From an uncultured Propionimicrobium sp. (GTDB taxonomy: Bacteria > Actinomycetota > Actinomycetes > Propionibacteriales > Propionibacteriaceae): 64,000 bases of DNA. The stretch is taken from positions 1-64,000 of the forward strand of contig CAMIGX010000005.1 of the NCBI GenBank assembly GCA_946221385.1. The letters are read 5' to 3'. Position 1 is the stretch's first letter, and every line of letters starts with the position of its first letter. Below the pieces are notes generated by a model. It saw nothing but the letters and a program-made list of their open reading frames with translations. It was not told the origin of the DNA and searched no databases. The position numbers and the translations under genes are program-made. Below are positions 36,056 to 45,833 of the stretch, one piece after another.

Positions 36056-36553
36056 TTAAAGCATCTTGAAAGCCGTGCAGATCCATTGACCATGGTGCAT
36101 TTCTAGTCGGATCGCCAATGCGCGAACCGGCTCGATCGGCAGCACTGCGGTCGCCTCGATGGTCGCTGGTCCAGGTGAGCAGGTTCGCAGCTTCGCACTG
36201 CTGGCGAGTTGTCTTGGCTGATTGCCGCGTAGCTGGGGCAGTGACCTTCGCATGCGTGATACGCCAAGCGTGCTGCGTCGATCTATCATGCGTTCCAATT
36301 GGGCGAAGGCACGCTGACCAGCGACAGCCTCCAGACAAAACAACAACAAAGTGCGCACGAGGGTTTCTGCATTCGCCTGCTCGCGTCGTTCGGCGATAGT
36401 CAACTCGTGGGATGGCGGGGCACTCTGCTCGACGGGGACCCAATAGTCGGTCAGATCTGTCTCGATCGGGCCTGGAAGCGCTGTCAATAGATCTGCCGCG
36501 GGGCAGCGTAGCGTCAAGACCAGTTGCTCGAAGTCGAAACCTTGTACCTGCAT
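36056..36553 (-). CDS. Rv3235-family protein
   Basis: It is an actinobacterial family of unknown function usually found downstream of secA. The product has 165 residues from ATG 36553; an upstream ATG at 36664 in the same frame would give 202 residues but overlap the divergent DUF6912 gene. The C-terminal AIRLEMHHGQWICTAFKML matches the family's (A/V)LRLE...GRW.CTAL pattern, and the middle TLLLFCLEAVAGQRAFAQLE is the helical segment typical of it. It is transcribed opposite to its neighbours. No signal peptide is seen. Confidence 0.6.
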   Translation of the reverse strand: MQVQGFDFEQLVLTLRCPAADLLTALPGPIETDLTDYWVPVEQSAPPSHELTIAERREQANAETLVRTLLLFCLEAVAGQRAFAQLERMIDRRSTLGVSRMRRSLPQLRGNQPRQLASSAKLRTCSPGPATIEATAVLPIEPVRALAIRLEMHHGQWICTAFKML

Positions 36554-36647
36554 GGCAACAGACTGCTCGATCCGCGCGGCGCTGCAGCAGCCGGTAGCCC
36601 AATCTGTGGAAAACTCTTGCTCGTAGGCTTTCTCGGGGGAGGATGCA

Positions 36648-37145
36648 ATGGCGCGCAATGACATATTGGTGATGATCCCGGTTAGTGCGGAGCTAGCCGG
36701 CCAGTTGATGACTGAAGGCACACTGTCGGGTCTGCTGCCGGTAGTCAGCGTCAATCGCGGTCTGATCGAAACCTTTGGCATCGATCCGAGCACCGCTGAC
36801 GGACAAGAAGAAGCTGAGCTCGCGGCGCTGCAGATCGCTGGCGTGCTCGGACTGCGTCAGCACCGTCGACGCCTCATCTTGACTGCCCTGGTGCCGACCA
36901 CCCAGCTGCGTCTCGACCTCGATGAGCCGAACGGCCTGGCGAATTTGGACGGACTGAGCTTGCGTCAAGTGGCGGCAGTGTTCGCCGAAACTGAACCCCC
37001 CAACCCTCAACTGGTCGCTCAAATTGAAAATCTGGAGATCGACGACGCCTGGGACGCTGCACAAGACTTCATGACCTCCAGCGAATTGCTCTGGCACGCG
37101 CCCAGCGAGCTAGCTGGCCTGCTCAAAACGTCAACCGACAGGTGA
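36648..37145 (+). CDS. DUF6912 family protein
   Basis: It has 165 residues from ATG 36648 with a strong GGGGGAGGA site. It begins RNDILVMIPVSAELAGQL and contains GQEEAELAALQIAGVLGL and RRRLILTALVP. The C-terminal half has NLEIDDAWDAAQDFMTSSEL and LLWHAPSEL. These blocks fit DUF6912, an uncharacterised cytoplasmic family in Actinobacteria. It is divergent from the Rv3235-like gene. No function can be assigned. Confidence 0.6.
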   Translation: MARNDILVMIPVSAELAGQLMTEGTLSGLLPVVSVNRGLIETFGIDPSTADGQEEAELAALQIAGVLGLRQHRRRLILTALVPTTQLRLDLDEPNGLANLDGLSLRQVAAVFAETEPPNPQLVAQIENLEIDDAWDAAQDFMTSSELLWHAPSELAGLLKTSTDR

Positions 37146-37209
37146 GAGTCGACCTCTAAAAAGTTCATCGACCAGTCAATTCGCTAGAAAATCAGCAATC
37201 ATAGAAGCT

Positions 37210-38046
37210 ATGCCTCGTTCGACTTGGAAAGGCGCCATCTCCTTTGGCCTGATCTCGATACCGGTGCGCCTCTATGGCGCCACCGAAGCCAAGGACGTCA
37301 GCTTCCACCAAGTCCACGCCGCCGACGGCGGCCGTATCCGTTATCAGCGGGTCTGCGAGAAATGCGGCGAAGTGATCGAATATGCCGACATCGCCAAAGG
37401 CTATGAGGCTGCTGACGGACGGCTGGCGATCCTAGATAGTGATGATTTCGAGTCATTGCCGTTATCGAGTTCTAAGACCGTCGACATCGTGCAATTCGTG
37501 GACGAATCCGAAATCGATCCAATGTATTTCGAGAAGTCCTATTTCATTCAAGCCGAAGGCGCAGGCACCAAGCCATATGTGCTATTGCGTGACGCGCTTC
37601 GCAACACTGCTAAAGCCGGTGTGGTGAAAGTGGCGATGCGCTCGCGTGAATCCTTGGCGTTGATTCGTGCCAAAGATGATGTGTTGGTCTTGGACACCAT
37701 GTTGTGGCCCGACGAGATCCGCGATTCCCAATTTGCTGCGCCAGACGCCGATGTAAAGGCTTCCAAGCAGGAGGTCGCGATGGCTGAAAGCTTCGTCACC
37801 CAGCTGACGGAGCCATGGGATCCGACCCAATTTGAAGACGACTACCGCACCGCGGTCGAGGAGCTGGTCAACGCGAAGCTCGCTGGCGCACCGGTGCCTG
37901 TGGACGCTTCGACGTCCACTAGCAGCGCGGATGTCGTCGACCTGGTTGCGGCTTTGAAAGCCTCTGTTGAGGCGGCTAAACAACGCCGGACTGCGCAAGA
38001 ATCCAGTGACGCTGACGCTGCAAGCGAAGAAAGGCAGGCCAGCTGA
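37210..38046 (+). CDS. ku: Non-homologous end-joining protein Ku
   Basis: Ku binds double-strand DNA ends and recruits LigD for bacterial NHEJ. The 278-residue product has the family start MPRSTWKGAISFGLISIPVRL, the Zn-like pair RVCEKCGEVIEY, LLRDALRNTAKAGVVKVAMRSRE split by the usual spacing, and EMxxAxxFV-like SKQEVAMAESFVTQLT. The C-terminal tail is Ala/Glu-rich and moderately acidic rather than the long basic tail of some Ku proteins. Start ATG 37210. A 73-residue ORF overlaps its stop. A LigD-type polymerase gene lies 12 kb downstream. Confidence 0.95.
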   Translation: MPRSTWKGAISFGLISIPVRLYGATEAKDVSFHQVHAADGGRIRYQRVCEKCGEVIEYADIAKGYEAADGRLAILDSDDFESLPLSSSKTVDIVQFVDESEIDPMYFEKSYFIQAEGAGTKPYVLLRDALRNTAKAGVVKVAMRSRESLALIRAKDDVLVLDTMLWPDEIRDSQFAAPDADVKASKQEVAMAESFVTQLTEPWDPTQFEDDYRTAVEELVNAKLAGAPVPVDASTSTSSADVVDLVAALKASVEAAKQRRTAQESSDADAASEERQAS

Positions 38047-38267
38047 TGGTTAGCCGAATGTATTTCACCGACCGCGAGCAGGCTATCGCCATCGCCGAAG
38101 CGATTGACGTGGGCGGGCTGGAGGTCGCCGTCATCACCGAACGTGAACCCGCCGAATCGCCCACTGACGACGAAGACTCGCTGGCTAGCTATCTGGTAGC
38201 CAGCCCGGCCAGCGCGGCGGAACTGACCAATTTTGTCCCTGCTGAGGTGGAGATCGTCGAAGACTGA
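38046..38267 (+). CDS. Small acidic hypothetical protein downstream of ku
   Basis: It has 73 residues from ATG 38046, starting on the last base of the ku stop codon, so translation is probably coupled. The sequence begins MVSRMYFTDREQAIAIAEAI, continues to VITEREPAESPTDDEDS and ends VPAEVEIVED. It is strongly acidic with no TM segment or cysteine. I do not recognise it. Tight coupling to ku suggests a small accessory protein, but chance cannot be excluded. Confidence 0.5.
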   Translation: MVSRMYFTDREQAIAIAEAIDVGGLEVAVITEREPAESPTDDEDSLASYLVASPASAAELTNFVPAEVEIVED

Positions 38268-38303
38268 ATAGTCCGATGACTACGCCCACTGACAGGACAG
38301 CGC

Positions 38304-38777
38304 TTAGTCGCGCTCGGCTAGATAGCGCTCGCCGACACGCTGCTGCACGTCGATGATCTGCCGTACCTGCGGTTCGGCAGCCTGCTCGAGTTTGCGTCCG
38401 ACCAGTGGCACATTGACGCTGAATTCAATGTCATAGACGACTTCACTGCCTGCACCTGAGGGCTCGATCTGCGCGCTGCCTGACATCTTTGCTGGCATTC
38501 GCTCCACCTCGCCACGAAGATCGCCGAGATACTTCGAGTCGCAAGCAGAACGAACCGTCAGATCCACCACGACAGCAAAGCTATCGCCGACGAAACGCTT
38601 GACCTCGCTTGGCGCAGGGACCGCGGCTTTCAGCTGCGCGCCGTCAGCGGTCTTGGTGACCTGCTGGCTGGTCGCACCTACTTCGGTCGCCACCATTTGG
38701 AGAAAGGTTTCGTCGGTCAGCATCGCAGCGACCCGTTCGGGGCTGGCCTGGTATTGGTGCCGGATCTGAATCTTCAT
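38304..38777 (-). CDS. DUF2505 (START/SRPBCC-like) protein
   Basis: The 157-residue protein begins MKIQIRHQYQASPERVAAML, the typical first strand and helix of DUF2505. It continues with FLQMVATEVGATSQQVTKTA and ends with a long helix VGRKLEQAAEPQVRQIIDVQ. Members belong to the SRPBCC fold, which binds hydrophobic ligands, but no function is established. It is transcribed opposite to ku and to the glutamate dehydrogenase gene, whose start is about 100 bases away. Confidence 0.8.
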   Translation of the reverse strand: MKIQIRHQYQASPERVAAMLTDETFLQMVATEVGATSQQVTKTADGAQLKAAVPAPSEVKRFVGDSFAVVVDLTVRSACDSKYLGDLRGEVERMPAKMSGSAQIEPSGAGSEVVYDIEFSVNVPLVGRKLEQAAEPQVRQIIDVQQRVGERYLAERD

Positions 38778-38881
38778 GCACCTAATCTTGGCCGCAAATC
38801 GGCGCTGAGTCTTCGGAAGGCGAAAACTGTCAGGGCATGTGGATAGGCTGTGTTCAAGATTTGTGCAAGGGAGGACAGATC

Positions 38882-41800
38882 GTGAATCTTCGGCTAACTC
38901 AGCCTCAAAATGACGAGCAAGATCATGCTGCCGGCCATCCCGGGTTGACCCAACATCTCAGCGTCGCGGACCGCGACAATCGCTGGTTGACCCCAGAGCC
39001 ACAGCGCATCCAATCCATCGCGGCGGCGGGTCTGCGTCAATTGCAAGAAAGCGGCGACGGACTGACCGCCGTGCCGAATTTCAGCGAGCCGCAGCGGGCT
39101 AATGAGTTCGTCGGACATTACTTAAAGCATGAAGCCGAATCGCACATTCTCAGCCGCAGTGATGACGAGCTAGCCACCGCGATGCTGGCGCATCTCAAAT
39201 TGGGTCTGCAACGCGGCGACCAAGAGGAGAAGATCGCCATCTTACCGCCCAGTGCGACGTCCGATTGGGGGGCAGGCAGCTGCATCCAGATTCAAACGGT
39301 CAGCCGTGATCGGCCGTTCATCGTCGACACCATCTTGCAGACTTTGGACGACGAGCAGTGGACGGTCAGCGAGGTAATCCACCCGCAATTCGGTTCGATT
39401 CGTGACGCGAACGGCGTCCTGCAAGATATGGCCCATCGCACCGAAGGACGTCAGACCGTCCGAGAATCATGGGTTTGGGTCGAAGCGCGGGCGCCGTTTG
39501 GACTGCCAATCCCGCAGGCTATCGAGTCGCTGTCGGAGCATCTCAGTGCCGCTTTCGCTGACCTCGCGCTGGCGGTCGATGACAGCGCAGCGATGCACGA
39601 ATCGCTGCTGGCACTAGCCGATCAGCAAACCGATGAGGTCGACGCGCAGATGCTCCGCTGGTTGGCCAATGACATGAATTTCACCATCTTTGGGCAACGC
39701 GATTATGCGATCAATGCGTCCGGTGAATTCGAGCCATTGCCCGGCGGACTAGGCATTTTACGCGACGACCAGCGTGCCTTGCAGCGCTTCCATGCCGTGC
39801 CTAATCAGCGGGCGATGGACAATTTGATCATCACCAAAGACTCCGAGGTCTCCCAAATTCGTCAGTCGCGATTCTTGGATTACATCGGTGTGCGGGAGCA
39901 TGACGAGCAGGGCGTCGTCATCGGCGAGCATCGCTATCTTGGACTATTCACTAATACCGCTAACGCCCACTCGGTGTTCACCGTGCCGTTCTTGGCGCGC
40001 CGTGCCCAAGAGATCATCGCTGCCGTCGGTTTCGATAAGGACTCCTATGGCGAGCAAGCGCTGATTGGCGCGATCGAAGAATTCCCGCGCGACGAATTGA
40101 TGCACGCCAGCGTCGATGAACTGATTTCGATGCTCACCGAGATCGTCGGCCTGGGGGAGCGTCGTCAGGTGCGGAGCTTCTCCCGAGCTGGGCGGTGGAA
40201 TCGCTTCTTCAGCGTATTGATCTATCTGCCCCGCGATCGATACAACACCGCGCTGCGACAACGGCTGCTGGAGATCGTCAACGAAGCGGTGCGCGCGCAC
40301 AGCATGCAGTGGCGCGTCGCGGTGACTGAATCAGTCTTGGCGCGACTGTACATCACGCTGACCGCTGAGGCAGGGCAAGCTTTGGAGCCGGTCGACGAAG
40401 AGCAGCTCAAACGGACGCTCGAGGAGGCCGTCACTTCGTGGGAGGACGAATTTTCCCAAGGCGCGACAGGCATGGATAGCGCCGAGCGGGGCATCGATTT
40501 CACCGAGGCTTATAAGCAGGTCTATAGCCCAGGGCAGGCGCTAGCTGATCTGCGTTCGCTCAACGAAATCGCTAGCCCCGAAGACATGCGGCTGACCTTG
40601 TATCGGCCCAGTGATCCTGAAGATCGCTCGGACCTGCGGCTCAAGGTGTTGCGCGTCGATGCGCAGATGAACCTGTCTCGGGTCATCCCCATCCTCAACA
40701 GTCTGGGCGTAGAGATCGTCGACGAGCGTCCCTTTGAACTGACCCTGCGGCAACGGCCCGCCTATGTCTACGATTTTGGTCTGCAATTGCCTGCCGCTCC
40801 TGAGGTCGACCAAGCCTGGAATGAAGCTGGCCGGCAACGGTTCACGACTGCTTTCGCCGCGATGTATCGCGGCTTGTTGGAAGCTGACGGCTTCAACAAG
40901 TTGGTCACGATCACCCAGCTGAGCTGGCAGCAGGTCGGCATATTGCGCACCTTGGCGCGTTATCTACGACAAGCAGGTGTCGGTCTATCGCAGTCTTATA
41001 TAGCCGATACCTTGGCGAAATATCCGCAGCTCGCGATCGACATCGTCAAGATCTTCGAGACGATGTTCGACCCCGATTCTGGGCTAGACGACCAGGCACG
41101 GCAGGCGGCCGTCGACGATCTGCGGGCAGCTATTGATCAGCAGCTGAGCGAGATCACGTCTTTAGATGAGGATCGCATCATCCGTCAGCTGCTGGACGTG
41201 ATCGCTGCCTGTGTGCGGACGAACTATTTCGCGCTGGATTTCTACTCCGGTGAGGCGCTGGTGTTGAAGCTGCTGCCTGAGCAGATTGCATTCTTGCCCC
41301 AACCGCGTCCGAAGTTTGAGTTGTTCGTCTATGGTGCCCGCGTCGAGGGTGTGCATTTGCGGTTCGGCAAGGTGGCGCGGGGTGGGCTCCGCTGGACTGA
41401 TCGCGCTGAGGACTACCGAACCGAGGTGTTAGGCCTAGTCAAAGCCCAAATGGTCAAGAACGCCGTCATCGTTCCGGTGGGAGCCAAGGGTGGCTTCTTG
41501 CCCCATAAGCTCGCCGGTTTGGCCGGAGCTGAACGGATCGCCGAAGGCCAAGACAGCTATCGGGTGTTCATCCGTGGCCTGCTCAGCGTCACCGACAACA
41601 TGGTCGACGGCCAGATCGTCCATCCCGAGCGGGTGCACCCACTAGACGAAGATGACCCATATTTGGTCGTCGCCGCCGACAAGGGCACCGCGAAATTCTC
41701 TGATACTGCAAACGAAATCGCCCTTAATCAAGGTTTCTGGTTGGGCGACGCGTTCGCCTCAGGCGGCTCCAAGGGCTTCGATCACAAGGGCATGGGCATC

Positions 41801-43759
41801 ACCGCACGCGGCGCCTGGGAGTCGGCCAAACGCCACCTCGGTGAGTTGGGGATCGATCAGTCCCGAGACGATTTCACCGTCGTCGGTATCGGCGACATGG
41901 CAGGTGACGTGTTTGGAAACGGCATGCTGCTCAGCGAGCACATTCGGCTGGTCGCTGCGTTCAACCATGAAGCCGTCTTCATTGACCCGAACCCAGACGC
42001 AGCCCGCAGCTATATCGAACGCAAGCGGCTATTTGAGCTGCCTGGTTCACGTTGGTTCGACTACGACCGGGAACTGATTTCTGACGGTGGTGGGGTCTTT
42101 GATCGATCCGCGAAGTCGGTTCCAGTGAGCCCGCAAATGCGTCAAGCGCTCGGCTTGAGCACCGCGGTGCCAGATCACGTCACTCCCAATGAACTGATTT
42201 CGCTGGCCCTGCAGGCGCCAGTCGATTTGCTGTGGAATGGCGGCATCGGCACCTACGTCAAGGGCAGTTCAGAAAGCCACGAAGACGTCGGCGATCGAGC
42301 CAATAACCCCGTGCGCATCAATGGCGGACAGGTCCGGGCACGCAGCGCCGTCGAAGGCGGCAACCTCGGCTGGACTCAGCTGGGTCGGGTTGAATATGCG
42401 CTGACTGGCGGCAAGATCAACACTGACTTTATCGACAACTCTGCTGGCGTGGACACTAGTGACCATGAAGTCAACATCAAGATTTTGCTTGCCAGTGAGA
42501 TCAAGGCCGGTCGGCTGACCGAAGAAGAACGTGACCAGCTGCTGGCGGAGATGACCCCGCAGGTCGCCAGTTTGGTGCTGGCACACAATCAAAGCCAAAA
42601 CCGGGCATTGGCAGCGGCGGTCGCAGAATCGACAGAGATGGCTGCTGCGCATGAAGATCTGATGAACACGCTAGCTGCTGAAGGCTATCTGGATCGTGAG
42701 CTAGAAGGTTTGCCCAGCACTGACGAACTCGCCGAGCGGGTAGCCCGCGGCCAAGGCCTGACGAATCCAGAGCTGGCCACCTTGTTAGCGTGGACGAAGA
42801 TCTCGATTCAAGATGCCGTCTTTGAAACTGACCTGCCCGATGACCCATATCTGGGTGAGCGGCTGGGGAGCTACTTCCCGCCGTTGCTACGAGAACGATT
42901 CGAGCAGCGCTATGGCGACCACCAGCTGGCTCGCGAGATCATCACGACGGTGGCCGTCAACCGCTTCGTCGATTCGCAGGGCATCACCGCCGCCCACCGG
43001 CTGCGCGCTGAGAGCGGCAAGAGCGTCGATGACGTCATTCGCGCCCAGTTGGCTGCGCGCAATCTATTTGACGCCGGCTGGCTAGAAGTCACCACAGGCC
43101 GCAGCGAGCTACCAGAGCAGATCAAGACGACCTTGCGTTCAGGAGTGCAGCGGCTCATTGAGCGTGCCACCCGCTGGCTGCTGCACGAGTGGCGTGGCCC
43201 GATCGATATCGAGCAGATCGCTGCCGACTACAAGGAGCCAGTGCGACAGGTGTTGCGGGAGTTGCCAGAACTATTGACGCCGCAAGCTGCGCAGAAATGG
43301 CGCGATGATCGCGACATCTTGATCGGATATCAGGTGCCGGCAGAACTCGCCGACCGGATGGCTGGCTGGCCACTGGCGCACCTGGCTTTGCCGATCACTC
43401 GCTTGGCGAAGACCAGCGGACGTGACCTGCATGATGTGGCAAGGGCTTTCTTCTCGGCCTCGGAGCTTTCGGGAGTGTGGCAGGTCTTCGACTATTCCGG
43501 AGGTCTGGATCAATCTTCGAGGTGGGCGATCATCGCTCGTTCGGGCGTGCGCGACCAGCTGCAAGGCTTCGCCGAACAGCTGACTGAGCGCGTCCTGGAC
43601 AGCTCACCGGGCAGCATTGACCACCAAGGCGTCGAGCAATGGTGGGAGCAGCTGCCGTCAGCGCAACGGGTGCGTGGCGCGGTCAGTCAGACCATGGAAG
43701 GCCCGGTTGATTTGGCTCGGGTAACTGTCGCGCTGCGGCTATTGCGCGGCTTGCTGTAA
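38882..43759 (+). CDS. gdhB: NAD-dependent glutamate dehydrogenase, 180-kDa class
   Basis: It interconverts glutamate and 2-oxoglutarate with NAD+, mainly in glutamate catabolism. From GTG 38882, with GGGAGG upstream, it has 1625 residues, typical of the L_180 class (Streptomyces Gdh). A long regulatory N-terminal region (ACT-like segments around IQTVSRDRPFIVDTI and FTVPFLARRAQEI) precedes the catalytic core. The core has VARGGLRWTDRAEDYRTEVL, VKNAVIVPVGAKGGF, SGGSKGFDHKGMGITARGAW, GIGDMAGDVFGNGML and LLWNGGIGTYVK. It may link to the TCA cycle with icd in this window. The gene is intact. Confidence 0.95.
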   Translation: MNLRLTQPQNDEQDHAAGHPGLTQHLSVADRDNRWLTPEPQRIQSIAAAGLRQLQESGDGLTAVPNFSEPQRANEFVGHYLKHEAESHILSRSDDELATAMLAHLKLGLQRGDQEEKIAILPPSATSDWGAGSCIQIQTVSRDRPFIVDTILQTLDDEQWTVSEVIHPQFGSIRDANGVLQDMAHRTEGRQTVRESWVWVEARAPFGLPIPQAIESLSEHLSAAFADLALAVDDSAAMHESLLALADQQTDEVDAQMLRWLANDMNFTIFGQRDYAINASGEFEPLPGGLGILRDDQRALQRFHAVPNQRAMDNLIITKDSEVSQIRQSRFLDYIGVREHDEQGVVIGEHRYLGLFTNTANAHSVFTVPFLARRAQEIIAAVGFDKDSYGEQALIGAIEEFPRDELMHASVDELISMLTEIVGLGERRQVRSFSRAGRWNRFFSVLIYLPRDRYNTALRQRLLEIVNEAVRAHSMQWRVAVTESVLARLYITLTAEAGQALEPVDEEQLKRTLEEAVTSWEDEFSQGATGMDSAERGIDFTEAYKQVYSPGQALADLRSLNEIASPEDMRLTLYRPSDPEDRSDLRLKVLRVDAQMNLSRVIPILNSLGVEIVDERPFELTLRQRPAYVYDFGLQLPAAPEVDQAWNEAGRQRFTTAFAAMYRGLLEADGFNKLVTITQLSWQQVGILRTLARYLRQAGVGLSQSYIADTLAKYPQLAIDIVKIFETMFDPDSGLDDQARQAAVDDLRAAIDQQLSEITSLDEDRIIRQLLDVIAACVRTNYFALDFYSGEALVLKLLPEQIAFLPQPRPKFELFVYGARVEGVHLRFGKVARGGLRWTDRAEDYRTEVLGLVKAQMVKNAVIVPVGAKGGFLPHKLAGLAGAERIAEGQDSYRVFIRGLLSVTDNMVDGQIVHPERVHPLDEDDPYLVVAADKGTAKFSDTANEIALNQGFWLGDAFASGGSKGFDHKGMGITARGAWESAKRHLGELGIDQSRDDFTVVGIGDMAGDVFGNGMLLSEHIRLVAAFNHEAVFIDPNPDAARSYIERKRLFELPGSRWFDYDRELISDGGGVFDRSAKSVPVSPQMRQALGLSTAVPDHVTPNELISLALQAPVDLLWNGGIGTYVKGSSESHEDVGDRANNPVRINGGQVRARSAVEGGNLGWTQLGRVEYALTGGKINTDFIDNSAGVDTSDHEVNIKILLASEIKAGRLTEEERDQLLAEMTPQVASLVLAHNQSQNRALAAAVAESTEMAAAHEDLMNTLAAEGYLDRELEGLPSTDELAERVARGQGLTNPELATLLAWTKISIQDAVFETDLPDDPYLGERLGSYFPPLLRERFEQRYGDHQLAREIITTVAVNRFVDSQGITAAHRLRAESGKSVDDVIRAQLAARNLFDAGWLEVTTGRSELPEQIKTTLRSGVQRLIERATRWLLHEWRGPIDIEQIAADYKEPVRQVLRELPELLTPQAAQKWRDDRDILIGYQVPAELADRMAGWPLAHLALPITRLAKTSGRDLHDVARAFFSASELSGVWQVFDYSGGLDQSSRWAIIARSGVRDQLQGFAEQLTERVLDSSPGSIDHQGVEQWWEQLPSAQRVRGAVSQTMEGPVDLARVTVALRLLRGLL

Positions 43760-43787
43760 ACAACCAATCAGGCAAGGAGTTAAGACA

Positions 43788-44678
43788 GTGGCAGTCTCAG
43801 GAGCCGTGCGAGGTTTACGAGTAAATTTGCACACCCACTCGTTGGTCTCGGACGGCACCGATACCCCCGCTGAACTGGTCGAAAAGGCAAAGCTAGCTGG
43901 ACTGCATGTCGTCGCGTTGACAGATCACGACAACTTTCTGGGTCTCGCGCAGGCCGCTGCAGCTGGACTGAGCCACGGCGTCGAGATCGTCAGCGGCATC
44001 GAAATGTCGACGAATTTCGCAGGTCGGCCACTGCACTTGTTGGGATATGGCTGTCGTCTTGACGATCAAGATCTGAACGCTGAGTTGGCAAAGATGGTCG
44101 CCGCCAGAACACAGCGGGTGCCGACCATGCTGCAACTGCTGGCCGACTTGGACATGCCGATCGACTCTGACGTCATCGCCCGGCACGCGCAGCATGCGAA
44201 GGCGGTGGGCCGTCCGCACATCGCCGACGCGATGGTCGAATTGGGCTACGTGCCCGACCGCACCACGGCATTCCAACATTTCCTCGCCGCCGGTGGTCCG
44301 GCCTATGTCGAGCGTTACACCACCGACATCGCTACTGCGATCAGCCTCATCCAAGCCGCTGGGGGAGTGGCCGTGTTAGCTCACGGCTTAGACGGCGGAC
44401 GTGGTCAGGACTTGCGCGACGCTGACTTCGTCGAACTTATTGAGACTCACGGACTAGATGGCTTGGAGATTGACCATCCCATGCATGACCAAGATCAACG
44501 CTCCCAGTTGCGCGCCATCGCTAGCGAGTACCAGCGCATTGAAAGTGGCGGCAGCGATTATCACGGGACCGGCAAGGTCGGTCATGACATCGGTCAGGAA
44601 ATGACCGATCCGCAGCAATATCAGCGGCTCTTGGAGCTGATCGCCGTGCGTGGCGGACAAGCCTTCGCGAGGCCCTAG
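43788..44678 (+). CDS. PHP-domain phosphoesterase (RNase AM-like)
   Basis: The 296-residue PHP protein is probably a 3',5'-nucleoside bisphosphate phosphatase or RNase AM (YciV/TrpH family) that trims RNA 5' ends. Metal-binding motifs are visible: NLHTHSLVSDGT (HxH), LTDHDN, SGIEMST, and later VLAHG and SGGSDYHG. The start GTG 43788 follows AAGGAG. It is followed by trpS at 33 bases, so it may be in the same transcript; the family's old name trpH reflects linkage to tryptophan genes, but no biosynthetic trp genes are here. Confidence 0.85.
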   Translation: MAVSGAVRGLRVNLHTHSLVSDGTDTPAELVEKAKLAGLHVVALTDHDNFLGLAQAAAAGLSHGVEIVSGIEMSTNFAGRPLHLLGYGCRLDDQDLNAELAKMVAARTQRVPTMLQLLADLDMPIDSDVIARHAQHAKAVGRPHIADAMVELGYVPDRTTAFQHFLAAGGPAYVERYTTDIATAISLIQAAGGVAVLAHGLDGGRGQDLRDADFVELIETHGLDGLEIDHPMHDQDQRSQLRAIASEYQRIESGGSDYHGTGKVGHDIGQEMTDPQQYQRLLELIAVRGGQAFARP

Positions 44679-44711
44679 ACTAGGTCGGTCAATTCCTACC
44701 GGGAGCCGTTA

Positions 44712-45830
44712 ATGACCGAGCCGCAAAGTTCTTCGGAGAGCCTCGAGACCGAAGCCCACGCCAGCACCGTCGACGCGACGCTGCGTGCCAGCACTGAACG
44801 CAGCCAAGCGATCGAGAACGATTTGGCTGTGAACCCTGGCCGCTATCGAATGCTGACCGGTGATCGACCGACTGGGCGCCTACACATCGGCCACTATTTC
44901 GGGTCGTTGGCTAATCGCGTCCGGCTGCAAAATCTCGGCATCCAGACGCTGCTGGTCATCGCTGACTATCAGGTCATCTATGACCGAGATGGCGTCGGCG
45001 AGCTCAAGCCGAATGTCGCTAATGCATTGGCGGACTATCTCGCGGTCGGCATCGATCCGAACAAATCGATCATCTTCACTCATTCGGCGATCCCAGCGCT
45101 CAACCAGCTGCTGCTTCCTTTCTTGTCGCTAGTTTCTGACTCGGAGCTGCGCCGTAACCCCACCGTCAAAGATGAACTAGCCAACTCCAATCGTCCGATG
45201 AGTGGCTTGATGTTGACCTTCCCAGTGCATCAAGCAGCCGACATCTTGTTCTGCAAGGCCAACCTGGTTCCGGTCGGAAAAGACCAGCTGCCGCATATCG
45301 AGGTGACCCGGCTCATCGCGCGCCGCTTTGACGAGCGCTACGGCCGGGTCAATCCAGACCAGCCGATCTTCCCGCAAGCAGACGCGCTGCTGTCGCCGGC
45401 CCCCGCGATCCTCGGCTTGGATGGCACAAAGATGAGCAAGTCGCGCGGCAATGTCATCGAGCTAGGGATGAGCGCAGACGAGACCGCCAAGCTGATCAAG
45501 AAAGCTGTCACCGACTCAGATCGGCACATCACATTCGATCCTGAGCATCGTCCCGAGGTGTCCAATCTGGTGATGCTAACTTCGCTAGCGACTGGCCGTG
45601 ATCCGAACGAGATCGCTGACGAGTTGGGTGATGCCGGATCGGGTGGTTTGAAGAAGATGCTTACCGAAGCGCTCAACGAACATCTAGACCCGATCCGTGC
45701 CCGCCGTGCGGAGCTGGTCGCCGCACCAGATGAACTTTGGCGGGTCTTGCACGAGGGCAATCAGCGTGCCGGTGAAATTGCCGACCAGACCTTGGCTGAA
45801 GTTCGCCAAGCGATGCAGATGAATTACTGA
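44712..45830 (+). CDS. trpS: Tryptophanyl-tRNA synthetase
   Basis: This class I aminoacyl-tRNA synthetase charges tRNA-Trp. The 372-residue product has an N-terminal extension of about 45 residues, then TGDRPTGRLHIGHYFGSL (the HIGH signature), LLVIADYQVIYDR, HQAADILFCKANLVPVGKDQ and DGTKMSKSRGNVIELG (KMSKS). It ends with the C-terminal anticodon-binding helices. Start ATG 44712 has GGGAG upstream. The MFS gene begins 3 bases after the stop, so the two are probably co-transcribed. Confidence 0.96.
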   Translation: MTEPQSSSESLETEAHASTVDATLRASTERSQAIENDLAVNPGRYRMLTGDRPTGRLHIGHYFGSLANRVRLQNLGIQTLLVIADYQVIYDRDGVGELKPNVANALADYLAVGIDPNKSIIFTHSAIPALNQLLLPFLSLVSDSELRRNPTVKDELANSNRPMSGLMLTFPVHQAADILFCKANLVPVGKDQLPHIEVTRLIARRFDERYGRVNPDQPIFPQADALLSPAPAILGLDGTKMSKSRGNVIELGMSADETAKLIKKAVTDSDRHITFDPEHRPEVSNLVMLTSLATGRDPNEIADELGDAGSGGLKKMLTEALNEHLDPIRARRAELVAAPDELWRVLHEGNQRAGEIADQTLAEVRQAMQMNY

Positions 45831-45833
45831 CGG

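Noticed and set aside
36012..36602. Alternative 196-residue minus-strand frame
   Set aside because: The overlapping frame ending at 36056 contains Rv3235-family motifs; this one has none.
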